In this document: piece after piece, positions 1 through 6,615 of the stretch
Numbering within the stretch: position 1 is the stretch's first letter
Layout: each line of letters opens with the position of its first letter
Source of the DNA: an uncultured Phenylobacterium sp.
GTDB taxonomy: Bacteria > Pseudomonadota > Alphaproteobacteria > Caulobacterales > Caulobacteraceae
NCBI GenBank assembly: GCA_945952355.1
Contig: CAMFIW010000124.1
Location: 1 to 7,429, forward strand
Reading direction: 5' to 3'
DNA: 7,429 nucleotides
Notes under the pieces: generated by a model
Told to the model about the DNA's origin: nothing
Databases searched by the model: none
The model's input: only the letters and a program-made list of their open reading frames with translations
Made by a program: the position numbers and the translations under genes

Positions 1-1214
<1,214 letters not shown>

Positions 1215-1220
1215 GCCCGA

Positions 1221-1637
1221 GTGCTGGTCCGCGGCGCGCTGCTCTGCGAGCTGCCCATCGCGGCCAGCCTCTACCAGCGCGTCCTGCGGGACACCTTCAC
1301 CTGGCTGCCGGCCTGGCGGCACAATGCGCAGGACTTCCTGAACGCGGCGGGCGACGAGAGCGTCCATGTGGCCGTGGCCGAGGCCCGCATCGTCGGCGTC
1401 GCCTCAGTGTTCGAGCCTGACGATTTCATCCATTCGCTCTATGTGGCCGAGCGGGGGCAAGGCGCCGGCAAGGCCCTGCTCGACCACATCGCCGCCCGCG
1501 CCAAGGGGCCGGTCTCGCTGAAGTGCCAGATCCAGAACCTGCGAGCGCGCGCCTTCTATGTCCGCGAGGGCTTTCGCGAGATGGAGCGCGGCGCCGATGT
1601 CGTCACCGGCGTCGCCTGGGTGCGGATGCAGCGCTGA
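1221..1637 (+). CDS. GNAT-family N-acetyltransferase
   Basis: A 138-residue protein of GNAT fold, predicted to transfer an acetyl group from acetyl-CoA to an amine; the substrate is unknown. The acetyl-CoA pyrophosphate-binding motif A is clear at residues 73-90 (LYVAERGQGAGKALLDHI, with the R/Q-x-x-G-x-G/A core at 78-83). Motif B follows at about 104-118 (Asn106, then AFYVREGF), the usual end of the fold. The length is that of a minimal single-domain GNAT. It starts with GTG and has no good Shine-Dalgarno. The gap from the lpdA stop is 6 nt and both genes share one frame, so translation probably depends on ribosomes finishing lpdA. No link between the acetyltransferase and E3 activity is visible beyond the probable operon. 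The N-terminal half is unremarkable and gives no substrate clue. Confidence 0.9.
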   Translation: MLVRGALLCELPIAASLYQRVLRDTFTWLPAWRHNAQDFLNAAGDESVHVAVAEARIVGVASVFEPDDFIHSLYVAERGQGAGKALLDHIAARAKGPVSLKCQIQNLRARAFYVREGFREMERGADVVTGVAWVRMQR

Positions 1638-1667
1638 GCCCTCGGTGCTAGTCTAAGGGCAGGAGGA
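1638..1667 (+). promoter_or_regulatory. Possible extended -10 promoter and strong Shine-Dalgarno for the small secreted protein
   Basis: Between the GNAT stop and the next ATG lies TGCTAGTCT (1646-1654), which reads as an extended -10 element (TG, one base, then TAGTCT). AGGAGGA follows at 1661-1667, 7 nt before the ATG at 1675. A short stem, GCCCT (1638-1642) with AGGGC (1656-1660), brackets the -10-like sequence. No convincing -35 is visible. The Shine-Dalgarno is certain; the promoter is a guess, and the gene could simply be third in the lpdA operon. Confidence 0.4.
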
Positions 1668-1674
1668 CTTGCCC

Positions 1675-1956
1675 ATGCCGCTCGCCATCCTCGCCGCCGG
1701 CGCGATCGCCATCGCGCCCACCCACGCCCTGCCGGGTCCCCGCACCGTGCTCCTGGCCGCCCCCGCCGCCTGCCCCAACGCCTGGCGCACCACCCCGGTC
1801 GCCCAGGGCCCTGCGCGCCTCTCGAAACTCGGCGAACTGCCCAAGGCCGCGCTCATGCTGCCGGTTCTGCGCTTGGTCGACGGATGCCCTGCGCCCACCG
1901 TGGTCCGGGATCAGGTCGAAGGCGACGGCCATTTCGCGAAATCGCCCACAGACTAG
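1675..1956 (+). CDS. Small secreted/periplasmic protein of unknown function
   Basis: A 93-residue protein that begins with a hydrophobic stretch rich in Ala, Ile and Leu (residues 1-16) ending in PTHA, which fits a short Sec signal peptide cleaved after Ala18. The mature part is about 75 residues, Pro- and Ala-rich, with two cysteines (about residues 33 and 71) that could form a disulfide in the periplasm. The C-terminal part runs LGELPKA, then VLRLVDGC, then VVRD. I recall this loose pattern from short hypothetical exported proteins of Caulobacterales, but cannot name a family. ATG at 1675 is chosen over the TTG at 1669 because AGGAGGA ends 7 nt before the ATG. It follows the GNAT gene by 37 nt and converges on the pentapeptide-repeat gene. 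The frame is real in my judgement because of the signal peptide and ribosome site; the function is unknown. Confidence 0.7.
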   Translation: MPLAILAAGAIAIAPTHALPGPRTVLLAAPAACPNAWRTTPVAQGPARLSKLGELPKAALMLPVLRLVDGCPAPTVVRDQVEGDGHFAKSPTD

Positions 1957-1970
1957 ATGCCGTTTCCCGT

Positions 1971-1993
1971 CCCTTCTCCCGCGAGGGAAAAGG
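1971..1993. terminator. Imperfect hairpin between convergent genes, possible bidirectional terminator
   Basis: CCTTCTCCC (1972-1980) pairs with GGGAAAAGG (1985-1993) across the loop GCGA. The single mismatch is C-A when read as + strand RNA but a G-U wobble when read from the - strand, so the hairpin is slightly better as the end of the pentapeptide-repeat transcript (stop at 2001-2003). It sits in the 44-nt gap where the small secreted protein gene and the pentapeptide gene end facing each other. No T-run follows on either side, so intrinsic termination would be weak. It also resembles the dispersed pyrimidine/purine hairpin repeats seen between genes in many GC-rich proteobacteria. Confidence 0.4.
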
Positions 1994-2000
1994 AAGGCGG

Positions 2001-3212
2001 TCAGATTTCCAGTTCCGCCCCGCGCAGGTCGCATCCGCGCAGCTGGGCGCCGGCCATGTCGGCCTCCAGGAACCGCGCCTTCTGGGCGTGGGCGCCGGTC
2101 ATGTCCGCCAGGCGGAGGACCGCGCGCGACAGGTCCGTCCGCACCATCCGCCCGTCGCCGATGGCCAACGGGCCGAGCCTCGCCTCGCGCAGGTCCGCGC
2201 GGGTCAGCTGGGCCTCCATCAGCCGCGCGCCGCGCAGGTCCGCCCCCTTCAGGTTGGCCCCGCGCAGATCGCAGCCCGACAGGTCGGCGCCCTGCAACTG
2301 ACAGCCTTCAAGGTTCATGCCGAAGAAAACGCTGCGTGGCGCCGACATCCCCGTCAGCTTGCGGCCCTTCAGGGTCCGCAATGGGCGGAAATCGACCTCG
2401 GGGATGCGGGCGATCCGCCCCTCGCGCCCCTCGCTATCGCAATAGGCCTGGTGTTCGCGCAACACCATGTCGAGCGGCCGATCCTCCACATAGATCACCG
2501 GCGGAGGCGCTTTCAGCACGCCCGTCAGGTCGGCCTCGTCCAGGTTGGCGAAGCCCAGCTGCACCTTGACCATCACCGCGCCCCGCAGCGACGCGCCCGA
2601 CAGGTCGGCGCCCGACAGGTCCGCGCCCGTCAGGTCCGCGCCGTCCAGTGTCGCCTTGACCAGCTTGGCGCCGCCCAGGGTCGCGCCGGCCAGGTTGGCG
2701 TCGGTGAAGTCCGTCGCCTGGCTTACCGCGCCGCCGAGCTGGGCGCCGGCGAAGTTCGCCCCGGACACCACCGCGATGCGGCTCTCGCCCGCCCGTTGGG
2801 CGTGCTCCAGGATGCGGAAGCCCTCCGCCCGGTCCTGCAGGGCGATCCGCCCCTCGCGCAAGTCGCAGCCTGCCAGGTCCGCGCCCGCCAGGTTCGCGCC
2901 GCGCAGACAGGCCCCGCGCAGGTCTGCGCGCGACAGGTTCGCCTGGCGCAGGTCGGCGTCGCGCAGGTCCGAAGCGAAAAGCACCGCCTGGGCGAGGTTC
3001 GCCCCCGCCAGCGACGCTTCGGCAAGGCGCGCGCCGGACAGGTCGGCCTCGCGCAGGTCGACGCCGTCGAGCTGGCGATTTCCGAGGTCCATATGGGACA
3101 GGTTCGCGCGCCGCCCGCCGCTGCGGCCGGCCAGGTAGCGGCGGTGCTGCTCGAGCACGGCGCGCAGGCCGTCCGAGCCGAGCGAGCGGAACTGGGGGTT
3201 CGCGAACGACAT
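2001..3212 (-). CDS. Two-module pentapeptide-repeat protein
   Basis: A 403-residue protein dominated by A(D/N)LxG-type pentapeptide repeats, which fold as a right-handed quadrilateral beta-helix. In order: a charged helical cap (about 15-34, with LEQHRRYLAGRSGGRRANL); repeats to about 120; a non-repeat break (about 121-146); repeats to about 233; a proline-rich linker (PPPVIYVEDRP, about 236-246); a second cap (about 248-275, LREHQAYCDSEGREGRIARI); repeats to about 345; a short break; and repeats to the end. No signal peptide or membrane segment is seen, so it is probably cytosolic. ATG at 3212 is the first plausible start; the frame stays open upstream into corA but without pentapeptide character there. 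The ribosome site is weak (GAAAAG region). It is 137 nt downstream of corA. Known family members include DNA-gyrase mimics of the Qnr/MfpA type, but these are uninterrupted repeats, so no such role is claimed here. Confidence 0.9.
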   Translation of the reverse strand: MSFANPQFRSLGSDGLRAVLEQHRRYLAGRSGGRRANLSHMDLGNRQLDGVDLREADLSGARLAEASLAGANLAQAVLFASDLRDADLRQANLSRADLRGACLRGANLAGADLAGCDLREGRIALQDRAEGFRILEHAQRAGESRIAVVSGANFAGAQLGGAVSQATDFTDANLAGATLGGAKLVKATLDGADLTGADLSGADLSGASLRGAVMVKVQLGFANLDEADLTGVLKAPPPVIYVEDRPLDMVLREHQAYCDSEGREGRIARIPEVDFRPLRTLKGRKLTGMSAPRSVFFGMNLEGCQLQGADLSGCDLRGANLKGADLRGARLMEAQLTRADLREARLGPLAIGDGRMVRTDLSRAVLRLADMTGAHAQKARFLEADMAGAQLRGCDLRGAELEI

Positions 3213-3267
3213 CAGCAGGTTCTTTTCCGGTCGGTCGAGACTGGGGAGAACGCGCTTAAGGAAGGGT

Positions 3268-3284
3268 TGCGACAGCCTGTCGCA
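3268..3284. promoter_or_regulatory. Perfect 17-bp inverted repeat upstream of the pentapeptide-repeat gene
   Basis: TGCGACAG (3268-3275) and CTGTCGCA (3277-3284) are exact reverse complements around a single central C. The site ends 56 bp upstream of the pentapeptide-protein ATG, in the gap after corA. The compact symmetry with a 1-nt centre would make a poor RNA hairpin (loop too short unless inner pairs open) and is more like an operator for a dimeric regulator. The regulator is unknown, and no clear -35/-10 pair was recognised around it. Confidence 0.5.
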
Positions 3285-3334
3285 GGGGCAGAATTCCCCG
3301 ACCTCAACCTCATCTTGGGGGCAATTGCGCGTCA

Positions 3335-3347
3335 GGCGCGTAGCGCC
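3335..3347 (-). terminator. Short GC hairpin just after corA
   Basis: GGCGC (3335-3339) and GCGCC (3343-3347) form a 5-bp stem with a 3-nt loop, starting 2 nt beyond the corA stop codon in the direction of transcription. There is no T-run. It could slow or end corA transcription before the pentapeptide gene, but it is short and this DNA is GC-rich, so chance is a fair explanation. Confidence 0.2.
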
Positions 3348-3349
3348 GC

Positions 3350-4318
3350 CTAGAACCAACCCCGTTTGCGCATCCAGAGCAGCGGTCCCAAAGAGCAGAC
3401 CCCCATCAGAAACAGCGCGAATGGATAGCCGAACGCCCACTTCAGCTCGGGCATGTGCTCGAAGTTCATTCCGTAGATCGCCCCCACCAGGGTGGGCGGC
3501 ATCAGGATGACGGTGACCACGGCCAGGAACTTCATGGTTACGTTCTGCTCGATGTTGATCAGGCCCAGCGCGGCGTCGAGCAGGAAGGCGATGTGCGAGG
3601 CCTGGTAGCCGGAATGGTCGGTCAGCGACTGGATGTCGTGCTGGATCGAGGTGAGGTGAGCCCGGCACGCCGGCTGTTCGCGGATCTCGCTCGCCAGGGC
3701 GGCGAAGCTCGCCAGCCGGCCGAGGCTCACCAGGCTGGTGCGGGCCAGCGCCGCTCGCGACTGCACGCGCGCCAGTCCCGTCAGCAGGGGTTCGAAGGCC
3801 GCGCCGCGCGGCCGATCGAAAATGGCGTTCGACGAGGCCTGAACCTGGTCGGAGCCCATCTCGAGCACCTCGGCCAGGCGTTCGACCACGGCGTCCAGAA
3901 GGCCCAGCAGGGCCTCGCCGCCGGCCGCGGCGTCGACGCCCGTCGCCAAAGCGCGTTGGGCGAAGTTGCTGAACGCCTTCACCGCCTCATAGCGGATGGT
4001 GACCAGCCGATGGTCGCTCAGGACGAAGGTCACCGGGCTGAGGGCGGGGCGCGAGTCGGTGCTGCGGATCAGCAGGCTCGCGGTCATGAAGGTCGCGCCG
4101 TTCTCCTGATAGAGGCGGCTGGACGGCTCGATCGCGGCCATTTCCTCGACCGTCGGCAGGTCGAGGCCGATCGCCTGCTCGACGGCAAGTTCCTCCTCGC
4201 GCGTGGGGGAGGCCATGTCGAGCCAGACGGCGTCCGACGGCAGCCGCCAGTCGGCGGGCAGGCTCGCGATATCTAGTGTCTCGAAGGCCGAAGCGCCCCG
4301 TCGAAGCAGGTAGAGCAT
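3350..4318 (-). CDS. corA: CorA-family magnesium/divalent cation channel
   Basis: Inner-membrane channel that takes up Mg2+ (some members Co2+ or Ni2+) as a pentamer. The protein is 322 residues, normal for CorA. A cytosolic alpha/beta domain (about 1-130) leads into long helices with heptad-like spacing (about 135-262, including the stalk helix SGYQASHIAFLLDAALGLINIEQN). The first membrane segment is at about 264-283 and ends in the hallmark YGMN (282-285). The MPEL loop follows at 289-292, then the second membrane segment at about 298-316 and a basic C-terminal tail ending MRKRGWF. GMN followed by MPEL is diagnostic of CorA. The ATG at 4318 has a strong GGAGGA (4323-4328 on the opposite strand) 4 nt before it. 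The gap to the upstream CHAP gene is 197 nt and contains a long inverted repeat, so corA probably has its own promoter, though none was recognised. Confidence 0.93.
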   Translation of the reverse strand: MLYLLRRGASAFETLDIASLPADWRLPSDAVWLDMASPTREEELAVEQAIGLDLPTVEEMAAIEPSSRLYQENGATFMTASLLIRSTDSRPALSPVTFVLSDHRLVTIRYEAVKAFSNFAQRALATGVDAAAGGEALLGLLDAVVERLAEVLEMGSDQVQASSNAIFDRPRGAAFEPLLTGLARVQSRAALARTSLVSLGRLASFAALASEIREQPACRAHLTSIQHDIQSLTDHSGYQASHIAFLLDAALGLINIEQNVTMKFLAVVTVILMPPTLVGAIYGMNFEHMPELKWAFGYPFALFLMGVCSLGPLLWMRKRGWF

Positions 4319-4395
4319 ATGGTCCTCCGGCCTTCGCCCTGTCTTGCGGCGGCAGGCTCATGAGGTCAACGGGGCGGTGGAGCGCTCACACCTGC

Positions 4396-4498
4396 CGTCA
4401 TCCCCGGGCTTGTCCCGGCGACCCATACGCGTCGCAGGTTGAGGCAAATTCCCGAAGGCGGAGATCATGGGCGGCCGGGACAGAGCCCGGCCATGACG
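4396..4498. repeat. Long imperfect inverted repeat of dispersed intergenic type
   Basis: The left arm at 4396-4426 (starts CGTCATCCCCGGGCTTG, ends ACCCAT) and the right arm at 4467-4498 (starts ATGGGCGGCCGGGACA, ends CCATGACG) are reverse complements with about four mismatches and one inserted base over 31-32 nt. The spacer between them is 40 nt. Arms of the form GTCATCCCCGGGCTTGTCCCGG...ACCCAT are familiar to me as a dispersed intergenic palindromic repeat in Caulobacterales and other alphaproteobacteria. It lies 17 nt beyond the CHAP gene stop and 77 nt upstream of the corA start, so the transcript of either could form a strong stem, acting as a terminator or RNA stabiliser. Copy number elsewhere in the genome cannot be seen. 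Confidence 0.75.
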
Positions 4499-4515
4499 TC
4501 CGAATAGGTGGCCGC

Positions 4516-5205
4516 CTAATTCTTCTGTTCGGCCGGCGCCTGCGAGCCGGAGGTCACGGCCTGGATCAGGGCGGCGATCCGGTCGCCCGAGTCGGCGGCC
4601 TGGCTCAGCAGGGACAGCGGGCTCGCGCCCGGACGGACGGCCGAGGCCACCTGGCTGGCGGCGTTCTGGGCCATGGACAGGGCCGCATTGCCGGCGGCGC
4701 TGAGGCCGTTGTTGGCGATCTGCCTGGCCTGGGCGTCCTGGTAGATGAAGCCGTAGGTCGGGTAGGTGGTGTTGCCGAGGTCGCGCACCGGATCGTACCA
4801 GACCTTGACCGTCGACCAGTCGCCGGCGGGCGACACGTCGATCACGGTCACGTCCTTCTCGATCTGGCCGCGGGCGCCGCCGATGCGGGACCAGTTGGCG
4901 TGGGTGATCTGGATGACGCGGTCGGTCAGCACCTGGCTGACCACGGCCACGTGGCCGAGCGTCATCTTGCCGGTGGGCTTGAAGCAGAGGACGGCGCCGG
5001 TCTTGGGCGTGAAGCCAGTGTCGTAGCGGCCCACGGCCTGCTGCCACCAAGTCCGCGCGTCGCCGAAGATCTGGATGCCCGAGACGAGACGGGCGAAGGG
5101 CACGCATTGCCAGTAGGTGTCGGCCGAAGCGCCGGTGATCGGCGCAAGGGTCATGACCGCCGCGGCGGCCAGAGAACCGAGCACGGTCCTGGTCCGTTTA
5201 AGCAT
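4516..5205 (-). CDS. Secreted CHAP-domain protein, probable peptidoglycan amidase/endopeptidase
   Basis: A 229-residue exported protein. Residues 1-28 form a Sec signal peptide: basic LKRTR, hydrophobic core, then GASA as a likely cleavage site. The CHAP (NlpC/P60-like cysteine amidohydrolase) domain follows almost at once: catalytic Cys34 in QCVPFAR, aromatic-rich DARTWW at 49-54, His85 in LGHVAVV, and Asn104 in THANWS as the likely third catalytic residue. Such enzymes cut amide bonds in peptidoglycan stem peptides or between peptide and glycan. The domain ends near residue 155. The last 75 residues are an Ala/Ser/Gln-rich low-complexity tail with no recognised cell-wall-binding repeat. ATG at 5205 has a purine-rich GGGGGAG stretch about 10 nt before it, longer than ideal spacing. 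It lies 68 nt downstream of the acyltransferase gene on the same strand. The substrate and an essential role are not shown by the sequence. Confidence 0.88.
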   Translation of the reverse strand: MLKRTRTVLGSLAAAAVMTLAPITGASADTYWQCVPFARLVSGIQIFGDARTWWQQAVGRYDTGFTPKTGAVLCFKPTGKMTLGHVAVVSQVLTDRVIQITHANWSRIGGARGQIEKDVTVIDVSPAGDWSTVKVWYDPVRDLGNTTYPTYGFIYQDAQARQIANNGLSAAGNAALSMAQNAASQVASAVRPGASPLSLLSQAADSGDRIAALIQAVTSGSQAPAEQKN

Positions 5206-5273
5206 GCCGGCAAAACTCCCCCGCCGCGAACTGGGAAAGGGATACTCATCTCACAGGGGAATGAAAAGAGGCT

Positions 5274-6374
5274 TTATGCGTGTGCGGCGGAAGGTCGCCG
5301 AGTCGCGCGGGCCTCGGCCATGAGCTTCATCCCTGCGCGCGCCGGCTTCTCGATGAGATGATAGGACAGCGCGGCAAGAGGAACCACGCCGACCAGCAAA
5401 ACTAACCACAGCGCGGGCGTCAAATGGCCATGGCTGAGCTGAAAGATTCTGGTAGCCGCATTTCCGAAGACTATCTTCCACGGCACGCAGATCATGTAGA
5501 CCGAATAGCTGATCTCACCGAGATAGACGAGCGGCGCCTGGGCCAAAATGGGAGAGCCGGTTTGAGCGAGGCGCGCCAAGAAGAAGATGAGTCCGCCCAG
5601 GCTGGTGACGATCATGGCGTCCGGGGCGCCCAGTGCCGCGAATGTGAGCGCTGCGGCGCCTGAAATCAGGGCGCCGGCGAGGGTCTGCCCCTGATTCCGC
5701 GCGGGCCGGGCCCGCCACAGGGCGTGCAGGGCGCAGCCGTAGAAGAAGCACGGGACGATCCGCAGGGCGCCCCAGTGGATGGTGGCCTGAGTCAGGGGGA
5801 ACCCGGCGGCGGCCTGGAATCCCGCATAAAGCGCCCAGAGCAGGGCGATGGCGGCGCCGACGGCGACCAGAGGGCGGTCCTTCAGCTTCAGCACCGCCCA
5901 GGCGAAGGCCGGGAAGGTCAGGTAGGCGAACCACTCGGCCGAGATCGACCAGGAGGGATGGTTCCAGCCGGCCACCGGGGCGAAGCCCCAGGCTTGGGTC
6001 AGGGTGAGTTGGGCCGGCAGGCTGGCCCAGGACAGGATGTTGGGGTCGACCGAAAAGCCCGCGACGCCGGCGGCGACCGCCACGGCGCCCAGTCCGACCA
6101 GGGTGGCGATGTGCAGCGGATAGACCCGCGCCAGCCGCGCCCACAGGAAGGCTCCGTACTTGAATCGGCCCTCCTCCAGGCCTGTCCGGTAGACGTGGCA
6201 GAGGATGAAGCCCGACAAGACGAAGAACAGCTCCACGCCCAGATAGCCCTTGGCGACAAGCCCCGGCCGCGCCTCGTCGCCGGTCAGCAGGGGAAAATAG
6301 TGGAACAGCACCACCCAGAGGGCGGCGAAGAACCGGAGGCTGGTCAGAGAGCGGATGTGCGCGGCGTCGTTCAC
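5274..6374 (-). CDS. Acyltransferase-3 (OafA-like) integral membrane protein
   Basis: A multi-pass inner-membrane enzyme of the acyltransferase-3 family, which moves acyl groups (often acetyl) from the cytoplasmic side onto surface glycans, exopolysaccharide, lipids or small molecules. Taking the GTG at 6374 as start gives 366 residues. The N-terminal SLTSLRFFAALWVVLFHY carries the family His (residue 25). GVELFFVLSGFIL is at 46-58, the conserved Arg pair RLARVYPLH at 80-88, HPSWSISAEWFAYL at 139-152, LGEISYSVYMI at 285-295, and the late YHLIEKPAR at 338-346. About ten hydrophobic helices are visible. Upstream in-frame alternatives are TTG at 6389 and GTG at 6437 (387 residues). None of the three has a clear Shine-Dalgarno, so the start is uncertain; 6374 is preferred because family members usually begin shortly before the first helix. 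No glycan-synthesis genes lie nearby to identify the acceptor. Confidence 0.9.
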   Translation of the reverse strand: MNDAAHIRSLTSLRFFAALWVVLFHYFPLLTGDEARPGLVAKGYLGVELFFVLSGFILCHVYRTGLEEGRFKYGAFLWARLARVYPLHIATLVGLGAVAVAAGVAGFSVDPNILSWASLPAQLTLTQAWGFAPVAGWNHPSWSISAEWFAYLTFPAFAWAVLKLKDRPLVAVGAAIALLWALYAGFQAAAGFPLTQATIHWGALRIVPCFFYGCALHALWRARPARNQGQTLAGALISGAAALTFAALGAPDAMIVTSLGGLIFFLARLAQTGSPILAQAPLVYLGEISYSVYMICVPWKIVFGNAATRIFQLSHGHLTPALWLVLLVGVVPLAALSYHLIEKPARAGMKLMAEARATRRPSAAHA

Positions 6375-6392
6375 GGCGTGGCGTCCCAAAAC

Positions 6393-6411
6393 GGCGCCTT
6401 TTCGAGGCGCC
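6393..6411. promoter_or_regulatory. Small GGCGCC hairpin in the acyltransferase leader
   Basis: GGCGCC at 6393-6398 and again at 6406-6411 are separated by 7 nt; since each is self-complementary, the two can pair as a 6-bp stem. On the - strand it lies 18 nt before the preferred GTG (6374) and 3 nt before the TTG at 6389. If transcription starts upstream it could affect ribosome access. If the gene starts at 6437 it would lie inside the coding region and mean little. Confidence 0.25.
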
Positions 6412-6522
6412 CCGGCGAGCGAGTGCAATTCCCGCACCGGGCGAGTAATGCCCGATGCGACCCGCTAAGCTTGCCGCACAGTTGGTCACCAGTCGGTTAG
6501 CGCGCGGCGAAATCGCAGGAAT

Positions 6523-6554
6523 GTACGCGTACGACTGGAAATCATACGCGTATG
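6523..6554. promoter_or_regulatory. Tandem TACGCGTA palindromes, candidate operator upstream of terC
   Basis: GTACGCGTAC (6523-6532) and CATACGCGTATG (6543-6554) are two perfect palindromes sharing the 8-base core TACGCGTA. Their centres are 21 bp apart, two turns of the helix, so dimers bound to both would lie on one face of the DNA. The pair lies 62-93 bp upstream of the terC ATG, in the divergent control region shared with the acyltransferase gene. A role as operator is inference from geometry; the regulator is unknown and no promoter element was placed with confidence. Confidence 0.6.
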
Positions 6555-6615
6555 CCTCTAGGTGTTGACGACCGACGTCCGCCCCGCAGGGTGGGCGGCA
6601 ATCTCGAGGAGACTC

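Noticed and set aside
1648..2034. A - strand frame of 128 codons opposite the small secreted protein.
   Set aside because: Low-complexity Gly/Arg-rich product, no ribosome site, and it overlaps the end of the pentapeptide gene on the same strand; the + strand frame has a signal peptide and an AGGAGGA site.
2030..3100. Regular GCGCAGGTC / GACAGGTC sequence repeats resembling a tandem or CRISPR-like array.
   Set aside because: The spacing is about 15 bp or multiples and follows the five-codon period of the pentapeptide-repeat gene on the - strand; there are no constant repeats with unique spacers.
1884..3353. Long + strand open frame of 489 codons opposite the pentapeptide-repeat gene.
   Set aside because: It is the antisense reading of a repetitive GC-rich gene; its product is a monotonous Arg/Gln/Val repeat with no family features.
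3213..3668. Upstream extension of the pentapeptide gene frame to a 555-residue protein.
   Set aside because: The extension overlaps the 3' end of corA, is Arg/Pro/His-rich with no pentapeptide pattern, and ATG at 3212 is well placed before the cap helix.
4276..5361. A 361-codon + strand frame opposite corA's 5' end and the CHAP gene.
   Set aside because: Gly/Ala/His/Arg-rich shadow translation that crosses the intergenic inverted repeat; the - strand frames have signal peptide, catalytic motifs and good starts.
6562..6615. GTG at 6562 as the terC start.
   Set aside because: The 18 extra residues have no family character, while ATG at 6616 has GAGGAGA at proper distance.
6555..6615. A manganese (yybP-ykoY) or alx-type riboswitch in the terC leader.
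   Set aside because: The leader is only about 60 nt downstream of the palindromes and I do not see the conserved paired elements of those RNAs.
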